NCBI GenBank assembly: GCA_004431415.1
Contig: QPMI01000628.1
Location: 1-64,000 of the forward strand
DNA length: 64,000 bases
DNA from: Cyanophora paradoxa
Lineage: Eukaryota > Glaucocystophyceae > Cyanophorales > Cyanophoraceae
Direction of reading: 5' to 3'
Below the pieces are notes generated by a model, which was given only the letters and a program-made list of their open reading frames with translations, did no database searches and was not told the DNA's origin. The position numbers were made by a program, and so were the translations under genes. The first letter of the stretch is position 1, and each line of letters starts with the position of its first letter. Shown piece after piece: positions 10,930-22,238 of this stretch.

Positions 10930-12480
10930 GGGAGTGATCATGATCACGGCGTTAGATCTGATATCGATGGGACTGCGGCCTCAGGTCTGCAACGCCGAGC
11001 ACGGCTTCTCGGATCCGGACGTCATCTCGGGCAAGGTGCGGCGCCCCCCTATAGCTAGATTTCGCTCGACTCGAAATTCGCCGCGCCAGATCGGATATAT
11101 GACACAACAGGCCTAGGATTATTTAGGTCGAGGGGTCTCGCTTCCGTCGACGTCATCGATGATACTTCGAATTCGGCTGCGATCGGCTTAGAGTTCTCGG
11201 CTTAGAGTTCTCGAAACAAGGAGCTAAGCTCGCCGCCACTGCGCCCTCGCCTTCGCTTGGTCGCCCGGCGAGCCGCTGAGCTCTTGGCGGCCCCGTCCCG
11301 CCCCGTCCGCCCTCGCGCAGGGCGGCGGCTGCATCTTCCTGCTGCACGGCGTCCCCGGGCCCGCCTTGGCCTGACCCTCAGGGCCGATCGCGAGTCCATC
11401 GCCGAGCTCGTCCGCCGGCCCCGGGGGCCCTCTACAGGCGACCCGGACCCACGGGCATCAGATCAATTGCAAGCGCCCGCGAGGTGCGCGCATTTCTGCG
11501 CCCCGCGAACGGGGGACGCCGCCGCTTCTTGAACGGAAGCACGCCGGCGCCTAGCGCCTCCGCCACACCCGCGAGGGACCTAATTCCCTCGCATTAATTC
11601 TACCGAGGCCGACGTCCTCCTCGGGCGGCGCACCCTCGCGATCGCCGACGTCGCCCGCAACGCCCCGGGCCGCCATGGTCGGCATCTTCCTCCGCCTCCT
11701 CCTCGATTCGATTCGATTCGATCTCGAGATTGAATTTGATCGCGTCCGGGCAGGGAGATGTTTCTGACGACGAACCGCGTCTCGGCGTTCGACCGGGCCT
11801 TCCACTCCCGCATCTCCATATGCATTGCCCTCAAGTGCGCTTCCTTTATATAATATTCAATTGCCTTCAGCCAGCTTATGTATTTCGCCTTCTATGAGCT
11901 CTCAGGCCCAAGGTTCGATAAGCTCATAGGCTCAATTGCAAGTTTCTATACGCCTTTGGGCTCCAGCTCACATTATAATTACTTGAAGCTATATATGGCC
12001 TTGGCCTGATGCCGGCGCCGCCCCAGGTACTCGCCGCTGAACGCGGGGGCGCCCGGCGCAGGAGGCGGTCTGGACGAACCTCCTGCGGGCGGGCGGCGTC
12101 GAGGGCGTCGCCCTCGCCGCCCTCGCCAAGCACGAGCTCAACGGCCGCCAGGTGCGATATAAATTAGATACCCGAGACAGATCTAGATTTGATGGATAGT
12201 AAGATAGAAATCTACGCAAAGAAAGCTTGACGATAATAGAAGGCCGCCCTCTAATTCGATGCTTGTATATATCGCAGATTAAGAACACGATCTCGCTGGC
12301 CCGGAGGCCCGGGTCGCCCCCGCCGACGTCGATGCAACCATCCCAGTCGCCGCCCAATTCCAGTCCGACGTGCGCCGAAATCACCCCTGAAATTAAATTA
12401 TTATTCGTCCGCCGTCTTTGAGTTTCGCCCCCGGCTCAGATCTTGGACCGCTCGTGCGACCTGGACCGCCAGGAGCTCGA
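10930..12480 (+). pseudogene. AAA+ ATPase, decayed
   Basis: Ordered pieces of one AAA+ ATPase module can be followed. AEHGFSDPDVISGK (to 11,035) joins GGGCIFLLHGVPG (11,326-11,370), which is the Walker A region. RESIAELVRRP and TEADVLLGRRTLAIADVARN (Walker B/sensor area, about 11,605) follow. FLTTNRVSAFDRAFHSRISI (11,760-11,836) is the sensor-1 to arginine-finger stretch. WTNLLRAGGVEGVALAALAK and HELNGRQ/IKNTISLARR (12,070-12,310) are the lid. The order matches the plant and fungal type with LLHGPPGVGKT...LFLTTNRV...LNGRQIKN. The Walker A GKT is destroyed: after HGVPG the frame reads PALA and a stop. A further frame change lies between RNA and VGIFLRLL near 11,670. It is therefore probably non-functional. 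Confidence 0.7.
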
Positions 12481-12489
12481 GCCCCCCGC

Positions 12490-12913
12490 TTGGTTAACTT
12501 ATTAAATATTGCTTTCATGTTAAAGCCCTCGTAATTTATTGCTGATAGTAAAATATAACATGTCGTAGCGCTGAAAGATGGCCGCGACCCCAGTGTGGCT
12601 CATGATCAAATGAGGCGATTTCTTAATTCATCCGAAGGCCCTATTCGGAATGCAAATGGAGGAGATGCGGGGGGCGGGTGCTGGAATTTGAACTACGGAA
12701 TGCGAATGGAGGGGCCGCCGGGCAGCGAGGAGGGGCCGGACATCGTGATCATGACATCTACCGAAGTAAGGCGGTTTACCGATACCGCACCAATGCCGGA
12801 CCGATACCTTAGCCTGTATTGTCAAATTACACGTGCGTGTTGAATCACAGGTTCTGGCCCAACCTCTGGGTTCAGCTGCAGCAGATATAGAAAACATTTG
12901 CTGAGTCCCCCAT
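12490..12913. other. Non-coding flank of the DIRS-like element
   Basis: No coding motif. The DIRS-like element starts at 12,914. Confidence 0.5.
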
Positions 12914-13143
12914 TAGTTGTTATACGAGGAACGTAGTATAACGTACTTCGGACAGCGTGAATAATGTATATTGTTACATAAATTTCGCACTCTTTGTTGC
13001 TTCGCAACAAGTACTTCTTGGGTACTTGTTGCACCTGCAACAAGTCCTACGAGCTTCCTAAGAGCTGCAGCAGTGAGCTATCGCTGCAGCTGCTGCAGCT
13101 TCTCTTCAGAGTTGCTTGATAGCAGCTTCGCTTCTTGCTCCCA
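12914..13143 (+). repeat. Split direct repeat block A1
   Basis: A 230-bp block repeated essentially unchanged at 14,914-15,143, exactly 2,000 bp further on. It contains the inverted pair GTTATAC...GTATAAC at its start and CTGCAG-rich sequence at its end. Confidence 0.92.
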
Positions 13144-13197
13144 TGGCAGCCCTAGCGCGCCCCCGCGGGCGCCTCCAGCTCTCCCGTTTCGTCCTAA

Positions 13198-14202
13198 TTG
13201 TGTGTCTCCTTGCGCTCCTCGTTTGCCCGGTCGCAAATGGCGCCCGGGGTGCGAAGAGAGCCAAAACCGCGACTCCCTCTCCCAATCCGCCCGATCCGAC
13301 TGTGGCGCCCTCTGCTGGCCCCAGTAGCCCACCCCTGTTCCTCCAACGCCCACCCTGAGGCGCCGGCCCCGGAGCCCGGCCCGCCAGTTATCACTCCTTC
13401 AGGCTCGAATATTTGCATCGGAACGCATGGCCCAACAGTGCCAACCCCATCCCAGCAGATTGCAGACCAAACCGTAGAGGCGTTCAATCAGCGTTTCGCA
13501 GCCATTGAACATTACCTCGGCGAAGTGATTGCAGCTCGTACCATAGGTACTGCCACCGCCAATCCAGCCCCGATTCCAACTCCGCCCATTTCGTCGGTCC
13601 CACTTGTCGATTTGACATCGAACAATGGCGGTGAAGGATCATCTTCGGGCAACACTGCGCGTGAGCGTGCTGCACGTACACGTGAGCCCCTTACTGAGCG
13701 CGAACGCCAACGTTTCCACTATAATATTACCCGTTGGAATAACCCTCTAAACAAAGAATTTGCTTTGGACACTCTCGATAATATAGCGTTAGCCGAGGCC
13801 CGTGATTATTCTGCTCTTTATATCGCACTTAGAGACCAACTCAAAAAGATCCAACGCATCAATCAGCTAGGCCTTGATCGTGCTCTTAGACTGCAAAATG
13901 TAAACCAGGCTACTGATGATTTTCAGGAGCGCCAACTTTTGTTAACTGAACAAATGTATCAGCAGCAGTTGCAGCAGTTTACGCAGAATACTGTCACAGG
14001 CATGCCGTATGGTCGCTCACAGAATTTCGCTGCTCGCCCTCCCGGCCCTCGTCTGGCGGCCTCTGGCCCTACTCGCCCACGGGCTTGCTATCATTGTCAC
14101 GATCCATCCCATATGCGTAATGTCTGTCCTGCTTTCCGTGCAGCTTGCCAGAACTGCCCTCCTGGCACTCGCCCGACTCCTCTGCCGACTCCAAACTCGT
14201 AA
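13198..14202 (+). CDS. Gag-like ORF of the DIRS-like element
   Basis: The open frame runs 334 codons from the ATG at 13,198. The N-terminal third is Pro/Arg/Ala-rich. The middle is a charged, Gln-rich helical region (residues about 150-260, with runs such as EQMYQQQLQQFTQ). The C-terminus has a zinc knuckle CYHCHDPSHMRNVC (C-x2-C-x4-H-x4-C, residues about 299-312). A second Cys pair follows (AACQNC). This is the usual layout of a retroelement nucleocapsid protein. The start is the most upstream ATG. MAPGVRREP, 13 codons later, is an alternative. The coding region lies between A1 and B1. Confidence 0.75.
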   Translation: MCVSLRSSFARSQMAPGVRREPKPRLPLPIRPIRLWRPLLAPVAHPCSSNAHPEAPAPEPGPPVITPSGSNICIGTHGPTVPTPSQQIADQTVEAFNQRFAAIEHYLGEVIAARTIGTATANPAPIPTPPISSVPLVDLTSNNGGEGSSSGNTARERAARTREPLTERERQRFHYNITRWNNPLNKEFALDTLDNIALAEARDYSALYIALRDQLKKIQRINQLGLDRALRLQNVNQATDDFQERQLLLTEQMYQQQLQQFTQNTVTGMPYGRSQNFAARPPGPRLAASGPTRPRACYHCHDPSHMRNVCPAFRAACQNCPPGTRPTPLPTPNS

Positions 14203-14852
14203 ATTTATTTCTTTTCACATCGATCCATCAGAATATCGATATTCATGAGTTTTTCGCTACTTATGTACGAGCAGTGTTTTGACGCCTGAGGGCATATCTT
14301 GATAGCAGAACCTGTGAACGTACTTGTGTTTTCTTGTGAGTAATTGATGATGGATTCGAAAATCGCTGCAATTTCTTGATGCCCCAAAATCGCCACTGGC
14401 GTGCATATGCATGGATGCAATTCGCGAAATCGCCTTTTTATGGCGTACATATTCATACATGTCGCAGCTCTGCCCTTTGTGGCATCTGCATGTCTTGTTT
14501 TTTGCTTTGAAAATCGCCTATGGCGTGCACTTACATCGACATTTATTGATTGCAAATTGTCAGGACAGCTCTGCCCTCGCGTGGCATCTGTTGCTGTATT
14601 TCTTTTCAGTGCACGGCACTAGTGCATACTCCCTCGCCGGAGATGGAGATTCGGTCGCCATTTTTCTTTCCCTTGCGCAGTTCAAGCATCTGGAGTTCAG
14701 GCACGCCTCCCCCCATAAATCGCTCGTTGCACTGACTGGCGACCGAACGCATCGATGGCATTATACATACGCATTTTACATATATGTGTGCTTCTGTGTG
14801 CCGTTAGAGGCCTTGCACTCGTCTGCAGGCTCTCGGCCTTCGCTCTTTTGCT
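14203..14852. other. Non-coding interior of the DIRS-like element
   Basis: Between gag and the internal junction. Overlapping short frames only. It contains the repeated word AAATCGCC(T/A) at several positions. Confidence 0.5.
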
Positions 14853-14914
14853 CTTCATGGCAATTGTACAAGTAGTACCTCAATTGCAATATACGAAATG
14901 AGCGCTGTCCGAAT
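14853..14914 (+). repeat. Split direct repeat block B1
   Basis: A 62-bp block ending GAGCGCTGTCCGAAT, repeated at 24,491-24,552. It abuts block A2 directly, so the internal junction has the right-end sequence followed by the left-end sequence. Confidence 0.9.
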
Positions 14915-15143
14915 AGTTGTTATACGAGGAACGTAGTATAACGTACTTCGGACAGCGTGAATAATGTATATTGTTACATAAATTTCGCACTCTTTGTTGC
15001 TTCGCAACAAGTACTTCTTGGGTACTTGTTGCACCTGCAACAAGTCCTACGAGCTTCCTAAGAGCTGCAGCAGTGAGCTATCGCTGCAGCTGCTGCAGCT
15101 TCTCTTCAGAGTTGCTTGATAGCAGCTTCGCTTCTTGCTCCCA
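14914..15143 (+). repeat. Split direct repeat block A2
   Basis: Internal copy of A1, matching from TAGTTGTTATACGAGG to GCTTCTTGCTCCCA. Confidence 0.92.
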
Positions 15144-15242
15144 CCCAACCCTCCCTAAATATATGGATGCTGTTCTGCTGTCTATATAATTCCCTCCCTT
15201 GCGTGCGGCCTCGAGCCTGCATTCTCGTGCACTATTAATTGC

Positions 15243-16270
15243 GTGCTGTTGTTTTTTCTGTCAGGTTTTACTGCTCGCTGTCTCGGAAGTGCGGATGCCT
15301 TGGCGGCATGGCGTGCAATCGGAACAAGTGATTACATCCTTTCATGGCTTCAGAACGGCTACCCTCTTGCTGGCGTCGAGCATCTGCCTCCTAGTGTACA
15401 TTACAATGCTGGTCAATCTCAGCGCCCTCGTGAGAGTACTTTCATTCGGGCAGAAATTCAGAAGCTGCTCGGTACCGGCGCTATTCGGGTGGCCCCCAAG
15501 CCCCCGAAAATTGTTTGCTCGCTATTTACGGTTCCAAAGAAGACTGGTGATAAGCTCAGACTGATTTGGGATGGCCGCCCAACAAATCGAGGTCTTCCTC
15601 CTGTCCCTTTTCGCTATGAAAATATGCGCGAGGTCATCGCCTTGCTGCGACCTGGCTGGTTTATGTTTACTATCGACCTCGAGTCGGGATATCATCATGT
15701 ACCGGTAGACCCGCAATATTTCTCGTACCTGGGCTTCCAGTACGATAGTACTTTCTTCGAATACACCGTTTTACCCTTCGGGCTCTCACATGCCCCATAT
15801 GCATTCACCAAGATCATACGTCAGGTCATTAAATTTCTCCGCGCACACGGTATTACCGTGGTATCGTATGTAGATGATTTCTGGTTTGCGGCTCCCACGT
15901 ACCAGGCCGCTGTTAATCTTCGCAATTTCATTCTCGATCTTTTTCGCCACCTGCACTTATTCATTAATGAGAAATCGGCCCTTGAGCCTGCACAGCGTGT
16001 CGAATTTTTAGGGTTTATTGTAGATTCCACATCTATGATGTTTGAGGTCCCTCTGCAGAAGCTTAGTAAGCTTCAGGACCGGCTAAAGGACGCAGCTAAG
16101 CGCATCCAGTCGTGCCAGGCTAGAGGCGTGCAATTTCAGATGTCAGCTCGTACACTCGCTTCGATTGTCGGTGTGCTTATGTCAATGGCCTTAGCTATTG
16201 CACCCGCTCGCATTCATACTCGATCCATTTATCGCAACATTGATATTACCCAGCGACAATTTCGGTGGAA
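15243..16270 (+). CDS. DIRS-type reverse transcriptase
   Basis: The frame opens with a short hydrophobic stretch and then shows the RT fingers and palm. FTVPKKTGDKLRLIWDGRP is RT block 1-2. FMFTIDLESGYHHVPVDP contains the first catalytic Asp. TVLPFGLSHAPYAFTKI is next. SYVDDFW (about 15,866) is the YVDD catalytic box. FINEKS and VEFLGFIVD complete the palm. The order and spacing are those of DIRS/PAT RTs. The frame is lost near 16,265-16,280, where the RNase H continues in another frame. That may be an indel or a programmed frameshift. Frame 15,243 remains open to 16,502 only by chance. Confidence 0.88.
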
Positions 16271-17167
16271 TGCCCGGCGGTGGTATCGCCGGAGGCCCAG
16301 GAGGAGCTTCTGTGGTGGCATGCAAATCTCGCCCGCTATAATGGGCGGTGTGCCATCCGGCCAGAGCGAATTTTCGTTGTTACGACGGATGCCAGCAAGA
16401 TCGGTCTTGGTGGTTTTGTCACCACCGAGGTTGGCGATATCTCATTCCAACAACAGTGGACTCCTGCAGAGTCGGCCCAGACGCCTGCATGGCGTGAGAT
16501 GACCGCCATTATTCGTGCTCTGCATCATTTCAGTCCTTACCTGCAGCACGTTAATTTACTAGTTCGCTCAGATAACACAAATGCAGTGCAGTACATTCTT
16601 AATGGTGGCGGTCGTAGCCCCGAGCTTACATTAATCGCCAAGGAAATTTGGAATTTCGCCTTGCAAAATTGTGCCTTCATGGATGCTGAGTGGATACCTG
16701 GAGAAACCAATAATTTCGCCGATTATCTTAGTCGCTGGTTTGCCCCTGCTGACTATCAGCTTTCCGATGCTGTTTTCCGTCGCATTGTTAACAGATATGG
16801 CTTGCCTGATGTCGATCGAATGGCATTAGCTTCCTCTGCACGTGTCCCTCGCTATAATAGCATTGATCCTTTTGACCGCCTTGCAGAGGCAGTAGACTGC
16901 TTCACTGTTGATTGGTCTCGTGATTTTAATTATGTTTTCCCCGACCCTGCAGTCCTACTGCGGGTGGTTCGTCATGCTCAAGCTTGTCGAGCTCGGATGA
17001 TTGTTGTAGTACCCGAATGGCCCTCACAGCCATGGTGGCCTATCTTGCAGGCTGCAGCTGTGGAGCCCCCTCTGCATCTTGGTCGGGGCCACACAGTATG
17101 CCTTTTCGGTCCAACTCGTGCTGCTCTTCCTGAGTGGCTGCTCCTCGCTTTTCTAGTTCAGTTTTAG
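16265..17167 (+). CDS. DIRS-type RNase H and C-terminal pol region
   Basis: The frame continues the polyprotein after the RT. SPEAQEELLWWHANL is the connection. FVVTTDASKIGLGGFV carries the first acidic RNase H residue. REMTAIIRALHHF carries the catalytic Glu. VRSDNTNAVQYI carries the second Asp. WIPGETNNFADYLSRW carries the last Asp. The remaining C-terminal part (VDRMALASSARVPRYNS...) is the conserved tail seen in DIRS-like Pol upstream of the recombinase. The frame ends at 17,167. Confidence 0.85.
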   Translation: MECPAVVSPEAQEELLWWHANLARYNGRCAIRPERIFVVTTDASKIGLGGFVTTEVGDISFQQQWTPAESAQTPAWREMTAIIRALHHFSPYLQHVNLLVRSDNTNAVQYILNGGGRSPELTLIAKEIWNFALQNCAFMDAEWIPGETNNFADYLSRWFAPADYQLSDAVFRRIVNRYGLPDVDRMALASSARVPRYNSIDPFDRLAEAVDCFTVDWSRDFNYVFPDPAVLLRVVRHAQACRARMIVVVPEWPSQPWWPILQAAAVEPPLHLGRGHTVCLFGPTRAALPEWLLLAFLVQF

Positions 17168-17248
17168 CTGTACCCAATTGCAAATTAGTGTCAAATAATT
17201 ATAAATGCAATCGAGCGCACACCCTCATGCTTCTAACCATACCCTGCA

Positions 17249-18170
17249 GTGGATGCAGCTCGTTGGGCCCACATCTGTGCTCGCATTACGTTCTACGCAA
17301 ACCAGCATCTTGCCCCATCCACGCGAGATGCATATGCAATGTGGGTTGGCCGTTTTCGGCAGTTCTGCATTCAGCTGGGTGTTCTACCTTTTCCCGTCGA
17401 TGCTGAGCTTTTTCTGCAGTTCGTAATGAGTGTGAGACCTTGCGGTTTGATACCTCAGTTTTCAGCTCAGTGCTTATTCAGCACGTCCTCACGGGCTTGC
17501 GCCGAGTCCTAGGCGATGGCCCCACTCGCCCAGCGGCCGTCCTTTCGGTCGAACATATTCGCCGGCTAGCGGTAGCTTCCGATCGTGTTCCATCACAGAC
17601 CCATCGTCGCTCTATTGCTATGATCACCGTCGGTTTCTTTGGCCTCCTCCGTCGCTCTGAGATTGTGCAAATTCGGCGGTCTCATTTATCTTTCCGCCCA
17701 GATGGCATGGTCCTCCGCGTCCTCGCTCTAAAACAGATCAGACTCGGATTGGTCACGAGCTTTTTATTTCGGCTCTGCCAGGCAACGTGTTATGTCCTGT
17801 TTTTCGTCTTCGTGTTTATATAGCCACTCTGCCTCCTACTGTGGATGTCGTATTTGGACAGCTTCGCAATCCTAGTGTCGCCCTTTCTCCGGCGTCTGTC
17901 GGCTTCGCACTTCAGCAGCTTCTCAACCTCGCTGGTATTGACAAATCTGGTTTCGCCACGCACAGCCTGCGCCGCGGTGGGGCCTGTGCTCTTGCAGCTG
18001 CTGGTGTTCCCGACGACGTCATTCGCGCCTTCGGACGTTGGCATCCGGATTCTCAGGTCTATCGCCGCTACATTCAAGGTTCGGCGCGGCCCGGTCTCAC
18101 CAGCGCCATGGTTCTCGCCGGGAACATCCCGACTCCCTTGCCTTCGCCGTCATCTTCGCCTTCTGCTTGA
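17249..18170 (+). pseudogene. Tyrosine recombinase of the DIRS-like element, frameshifted
   Basis: Three consecutive pieces in three frames form one recombinase. The N-terminal core-binding part (LAPSTRDAYAMWVGRFRQFC) is followed by a frame change near 17,430. LRRVLGDGPTRPAA and FFGLLRRSEIVQIR, with the first catalytic Arg, come next, with another change near 17,730. The C-terminal catalytic part has HSLRRGGACALAAAG (H-x2-R), FGRWHPDS, and the nucleophile in VYRRYI. All the catalytic residues R, H-x-x-R, W and Y survive on paper, but two indels break the reading frame. Confidence 0.85.
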
Positions 18171-18524
18171 TTCCGGCGTTGTCTTTGTCTTTGGGGGCGC
18201 GGGCACCCTTGCCGCCACTGCGGACGTGCCGCATGGCGGAGGCTGCCCGCTTACCCTTCTTTTATTATTCATATGCAGATTCATATTCCCATTCATTTGC
18301 TTTACAGCTGCATGAGCATGATTTCTCTTATGTCTGTCATGCATATGATGCATGAGCGCATTCATACTGTAGAATTAGATATAGAGTAGCTGCAGACTTT
18401 CTGCATTCATAGCTAATCATTTGTAGTCTCTATTTTTTTTTTTTGGTGAATTACCGGCCACAGTCTCTAGACACCAGCACTGCGGGGGCTGCCCAGGGGG
18501 CATAAAGACAAAAAAGCAAAATAA

Positions 18525-20056
18525 CTAAGACAAGAGCACGAAGAAAGATAAGACAAAGAGCCAAAATCGACAATAAAAAAGGAAAGACACAGAGCTCGAG
18601 ACAGATCGATAGCGAGAAGAGACGATAAATCGAGCAGATCTAGGGACAGAGGATAACTGACACGAAGAAGAGCCAGAGCTAGAGATACCATCAATATCAG
18701 AAGGAATTACATCACTAAGAAGCGGGGGACAAAATTGAGAAAGATAAATAACAGGAAGAAGACAAGTAAGAGGAACAACAAGACGACATGGAGGCGGAGG
18801 CGAAGCAGGACGATGCGAAAGGGCAGAGCTACGGCACGAGGTCGAGGAGGACACAGGAGGCGGAGCAGGCGGATCAAGAGCAGGCAAAAGGACAGTCAAA
18901 GGAATCACTAAAGCCGGCCAGGGTCGAGGCGGGCAATCGAACTGCAAACGACGGCGAACAACAGGTCGAGCACGAGGACTATAGCTAGTATTGAAACTAA
19001 CTCTAGCATCAACACTACGATCAGAATCCGAACCAGACCGAACTAAACTAGAAGACGAAGAAGTACGCCGGCGCCGGCGGGATACGATCGCGACCAGCGA
19101 AGCAGAAGACGAAGGCAAAGGCGGCAGTCCGGTATCAAGAACAAAGGCCGGAGGGTCCGGCCGGCAAACCGCCGGGGGAAGTAGAAGGAGCCGCAGGCTC
19201 GGCAAGCCGGCGACGGGTACGACCACGAGTCCGGGAGGAGATCGGGGAAGCCGGTCCCGGAGCTGAGGGCCCAGGAGCAGAGCCAGGAGAAGGTAAGCCC
19301 GGCGAGAAATCTGACCCGGAGCCGGAACCCAGCGAACGACGACGACGAAGAGGCCCCGAGGAGCCACGACGGGGGAGCTACCGAGCAAAGTACTGACAGC
19401 CGGCGCCGAACACGGCGGCGGAGGTACCCCGCAGACAGTGGCAGGCGGAGAGTCCAGGGTCGATCGAGAGATCCGCCGACGGGAATGCGGCGGGGGCCGA
19501 CGAGACGGAAGAGGCCTAGGCGAGGAGGGGCCGAGGAAGGGTCGGAGGCAGGGGAAGGGCCGCGAGCAGGTGACGGGGATCGCTGCCGGCGCCGAAGAGA
19601 GGGCAGCGAAGCTGGAGAAAGGTCGGGTGGCGCCGGATCAGATGACACGGAGGTCATGGCCATGGGCGGCGCAGAGAGAGACGAGCTCGAGGGCGCAAGG
19701 GCCCGACGAGGGCGCCGGCGGCGAATCTCACGAGCGCCAGGAAGCGGGATAGGACCCGCATATGGGACCCGAGGCGCCGAAGGGGGAGCAGGGAGCCGGA
19801 ATGACGGGGAGACCGAAAAGAGGACAGTCTCGCCAACACTCGGAAGCGGGGCAGAGGCCGAGGACCCGGAGCTCGAGGGGGGAGGGAGGCGGAGGAGGAG
19901 AGAGAAGGCGGCTATTCGAAGGGTATGGAGAATCGAGAGCGGAGGCGAGGGAGGCCGAAGTGATGGCGAGCTCTGGAGGCGAGGGGGCCTGCAAGCGGAT
20001 CCGGGAAAGTGGATGCAGATGCAAAGAGACCGGGGACGTAGAGGCGGGAGGGGCAT
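18525..20056 (-). pseudogene. LINE ORF2: end of Ser/Pro/Arg-rich tail
   Basis: Two further overlapping minus frames (19,043-20,056 and 18,525-19,388) continue the low-complexity Ser/Pro/Arg tail down to the 3' untranslated end. They probably represent one original frame broken by indels. The terminal peptide (LSQFCPPLLSDVIPSDIDG) is also encoded in the fragment at 32.4 kb. Confidence 0.55.
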
Positions 20057-22238
20057 GCAAAAAGATAGTGCCGCCCAGCGTCACAGTTGCAGAAGCGGGG
20101 CAAGAAGGATGGGCTGAAGAGGGGCTGAACCAGGAGGACGTCAGAAAGAGGGCCTCGCAGGGGCGGAAGTGGAGGAGCAAGGGGAAGAGGTAAGAAGGGG
20201 TATGGAGCTGCAAGATGACCAGGGACCTGCCGGGGAACAGGCAAGTGAAGAGGCCCCGTGACAGCAAGTTGTAAGGAGGGAGGAGGCAGAGGCGGGGCCA
20301 GAGGGCCAAGGAGCACAGGGATCGGGACCGCAGGGAATGGGGGGAAAGGAGCGTCGAGAGGGGCAGCGAGAGCAGGAATAGGAATGGGCCCAAGGGTCAC
20401 TACAGGGGCCAGAGCAGGAGGGGACGGCGCAGGAGGCGGGCGACCACCAGGGATCCCCAACGGGACATTCCCACGAACGGCAAACTCCGCAGGATTCCGG
20501 AGGACAGAATCGATGTCACGCGAAGAGACGAGGCTGTCAGCACCGCCCGAAGAAGGAGCGCCGGACGAGTCAGAATCAGAGCTTGAACTAGAACGATGAG
20601 AACCGGTACCAGACTCTGAATCATGTGCGTCATCATCCGAGGCAGCCTGATCATCAGCGTCAGCAGCAGCCAAGCGAGCGCGCCGCTCCTCCAACAAGGC
20701 CGAAGCCTGCGGAAGGGTGAACTCGAGGTACGACATATTTCTGTCCCAGGCGGCAACAAGCGCGGCGCGGTTGTAAGAAGGTGCATCAATGTCAGCCTCC
20801 TCAAGATCGCACCGAGCGCGAGCAACCTGTTGGATGGAAAATACGCCAGCAAGGATCGCTCCAAGTGAGCGAAGGCAGAAGGCGGGGTTAACTTTACTGC
20901 GCAAAATGGGTCCAGATAAATCCGGAACCGAGAGGATGTGGAAGAGAGAGAGGTCAGGCACTGCGACCTCTTCACGCTCATCCGGTGGAAGAGTAGAAGC
21001 CCAGAAATTCAGGCGCTCACGAATGAAATCCCAGAACGAACGAGAAAGCGGGCACTCAGAGAAAACGTGCGCGTGAGAGCGAGCAGATCCGTCATTACAA
21101 ACCCGACAGAAACGACGGCGGGGCGACTGTTGCTCGCCCAAACGATACAATTTGAAATGCAAACGGTAAAGAGCATCGATCCAAAGCATCGGGAAACACT
21201 GAAGGACGACAAGATTAGGAAGACGGGACGGAGACAAGGCGCCGGGAAACCCCCACTTAGCATCGGGCATCTGAGCGTGGCTAGACACATCGCGAAGCCG
21301 CTGGACCTCAAGGCAGTAGAAGCGACGAACAGAGGAGAGGCGGAGAGGGAGCATACGAGCGAAAGTGAACGCAAGATTATCAAGAGAAAGAAAGGCCGAA
21401 GGACCTGCGCCAAGAACAAAAAGGCCAGGCAGGGTCCCGCGACGAAAAGAGAGGAAGACAGCGCTGAAGCAAACATGCAGCGGGAGCAAACGGGACAGAA
21501 TTGAATTGGAGCTCGAGGATAGGCCCACAGGGTGGGAAGCCGCAGGGCGGCAAGGAACGCGCGGTACGTAGTCCAGCACCCGTGGAATTATCTGGTTATC
21601 GCGAACGGGGAAGGCAACAAAAGTACCACTTGGGCCTCGAAGGAGAGCAAACGAGGCGTCCGGTCCGGACCACCAGAGATGCTGAGGCGGCGGTGCAGGG
21701 GCCTCGAGAACCTGGCGCCAAGTAGCCGGGAGCGCAGAGCACAGACTAGGGAAAAAGGAGTGGAGGGCGGAGGAGGCAGCTGCTGGAGCCCGGAACCCCG
21801 GGCAGCACAATCCCAGATATCGCAGACCCGCAGCAAGCCGGACCGTGCACAGCGACTCCAGTCGACCTCGTCGCCGGGAGTACTGAACAGAGGATTGAAG
21901 AAAAGAGGTTGGGATAACACTTCGGGAGAGTTACGAGGTTGACACACGCCCTGGCGCTGAGCCCACTCGGAGAGAGTCTGCTTCCAAATAGGAGGCAAGT
22001 CAAGTCTGTCAAGTGGGAGGCGGAGCGAGACAAGGGCGGGGCCATAGGAAAAAGGTGCCAGCTGAGCGTCCAGTTTGCTCAAGAGGTACTCCTTCCAAGG
22101 AGCCGAACAAGAGGGGTCAGCGAGCAAGGCCACCCACTTCATTTTCAGCGATAACGAAAAAGCTCGAATATCCGGGCAGTTGAGACCACCTTGACGCCAC
22201 GGCAGAGGAGAAATATACTTCGAAAGCTGCCCGCTCAC
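19912..22238 (-). pseudogene. LINE ORF2: post-RT region, zf-RVT and Ser/Pro-rich extension
   Basis: Two overlapping frames (21,588-22,238, then 21,810-19,912) cover the region after the RT. It contains a Cys/His motif FCRVCNDGSARSHAHVFSEC, which is a zf-RVT finger. A hydrophobic helical part follows, then a very long acidic Ser-rich run and a Pro/Leu-rich tail with the block TGPLHLPVPR. That block also occurs in the LINE at 26.1-28.8 kb, so the tail is a conserved part of these elements and not random read-through. Confidence 0.75.

Noticed and set aside
13116-13358. Frame with a hydrophobic start that looks like a signal peptide (LSRFVLIVCLLALLVCPVANG-like stretch)
   Set aside because: It overlaps the gag frame, begins inside repeat block A1 and ends without any domain. 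The gag frame with the zinc knuckle is the better candidate.
12914-15143. 230-bp direct repeats read as LTRs of a small LTR retroelement containing gag
   Set aside because: RT, RNase H and a tyrosine recombinase lie outside the pair, B blocks complete a split-repeat pattern, and there is no target duplication or integrase.
18788-20117. Plus-strand Glu/Arg/Gly-rich frames over the LINE tail
   Set aside because: Antisense of the Ser/Pro-rich LINE tail. The sense frames share TGPLHLPVPR with the second LINE.
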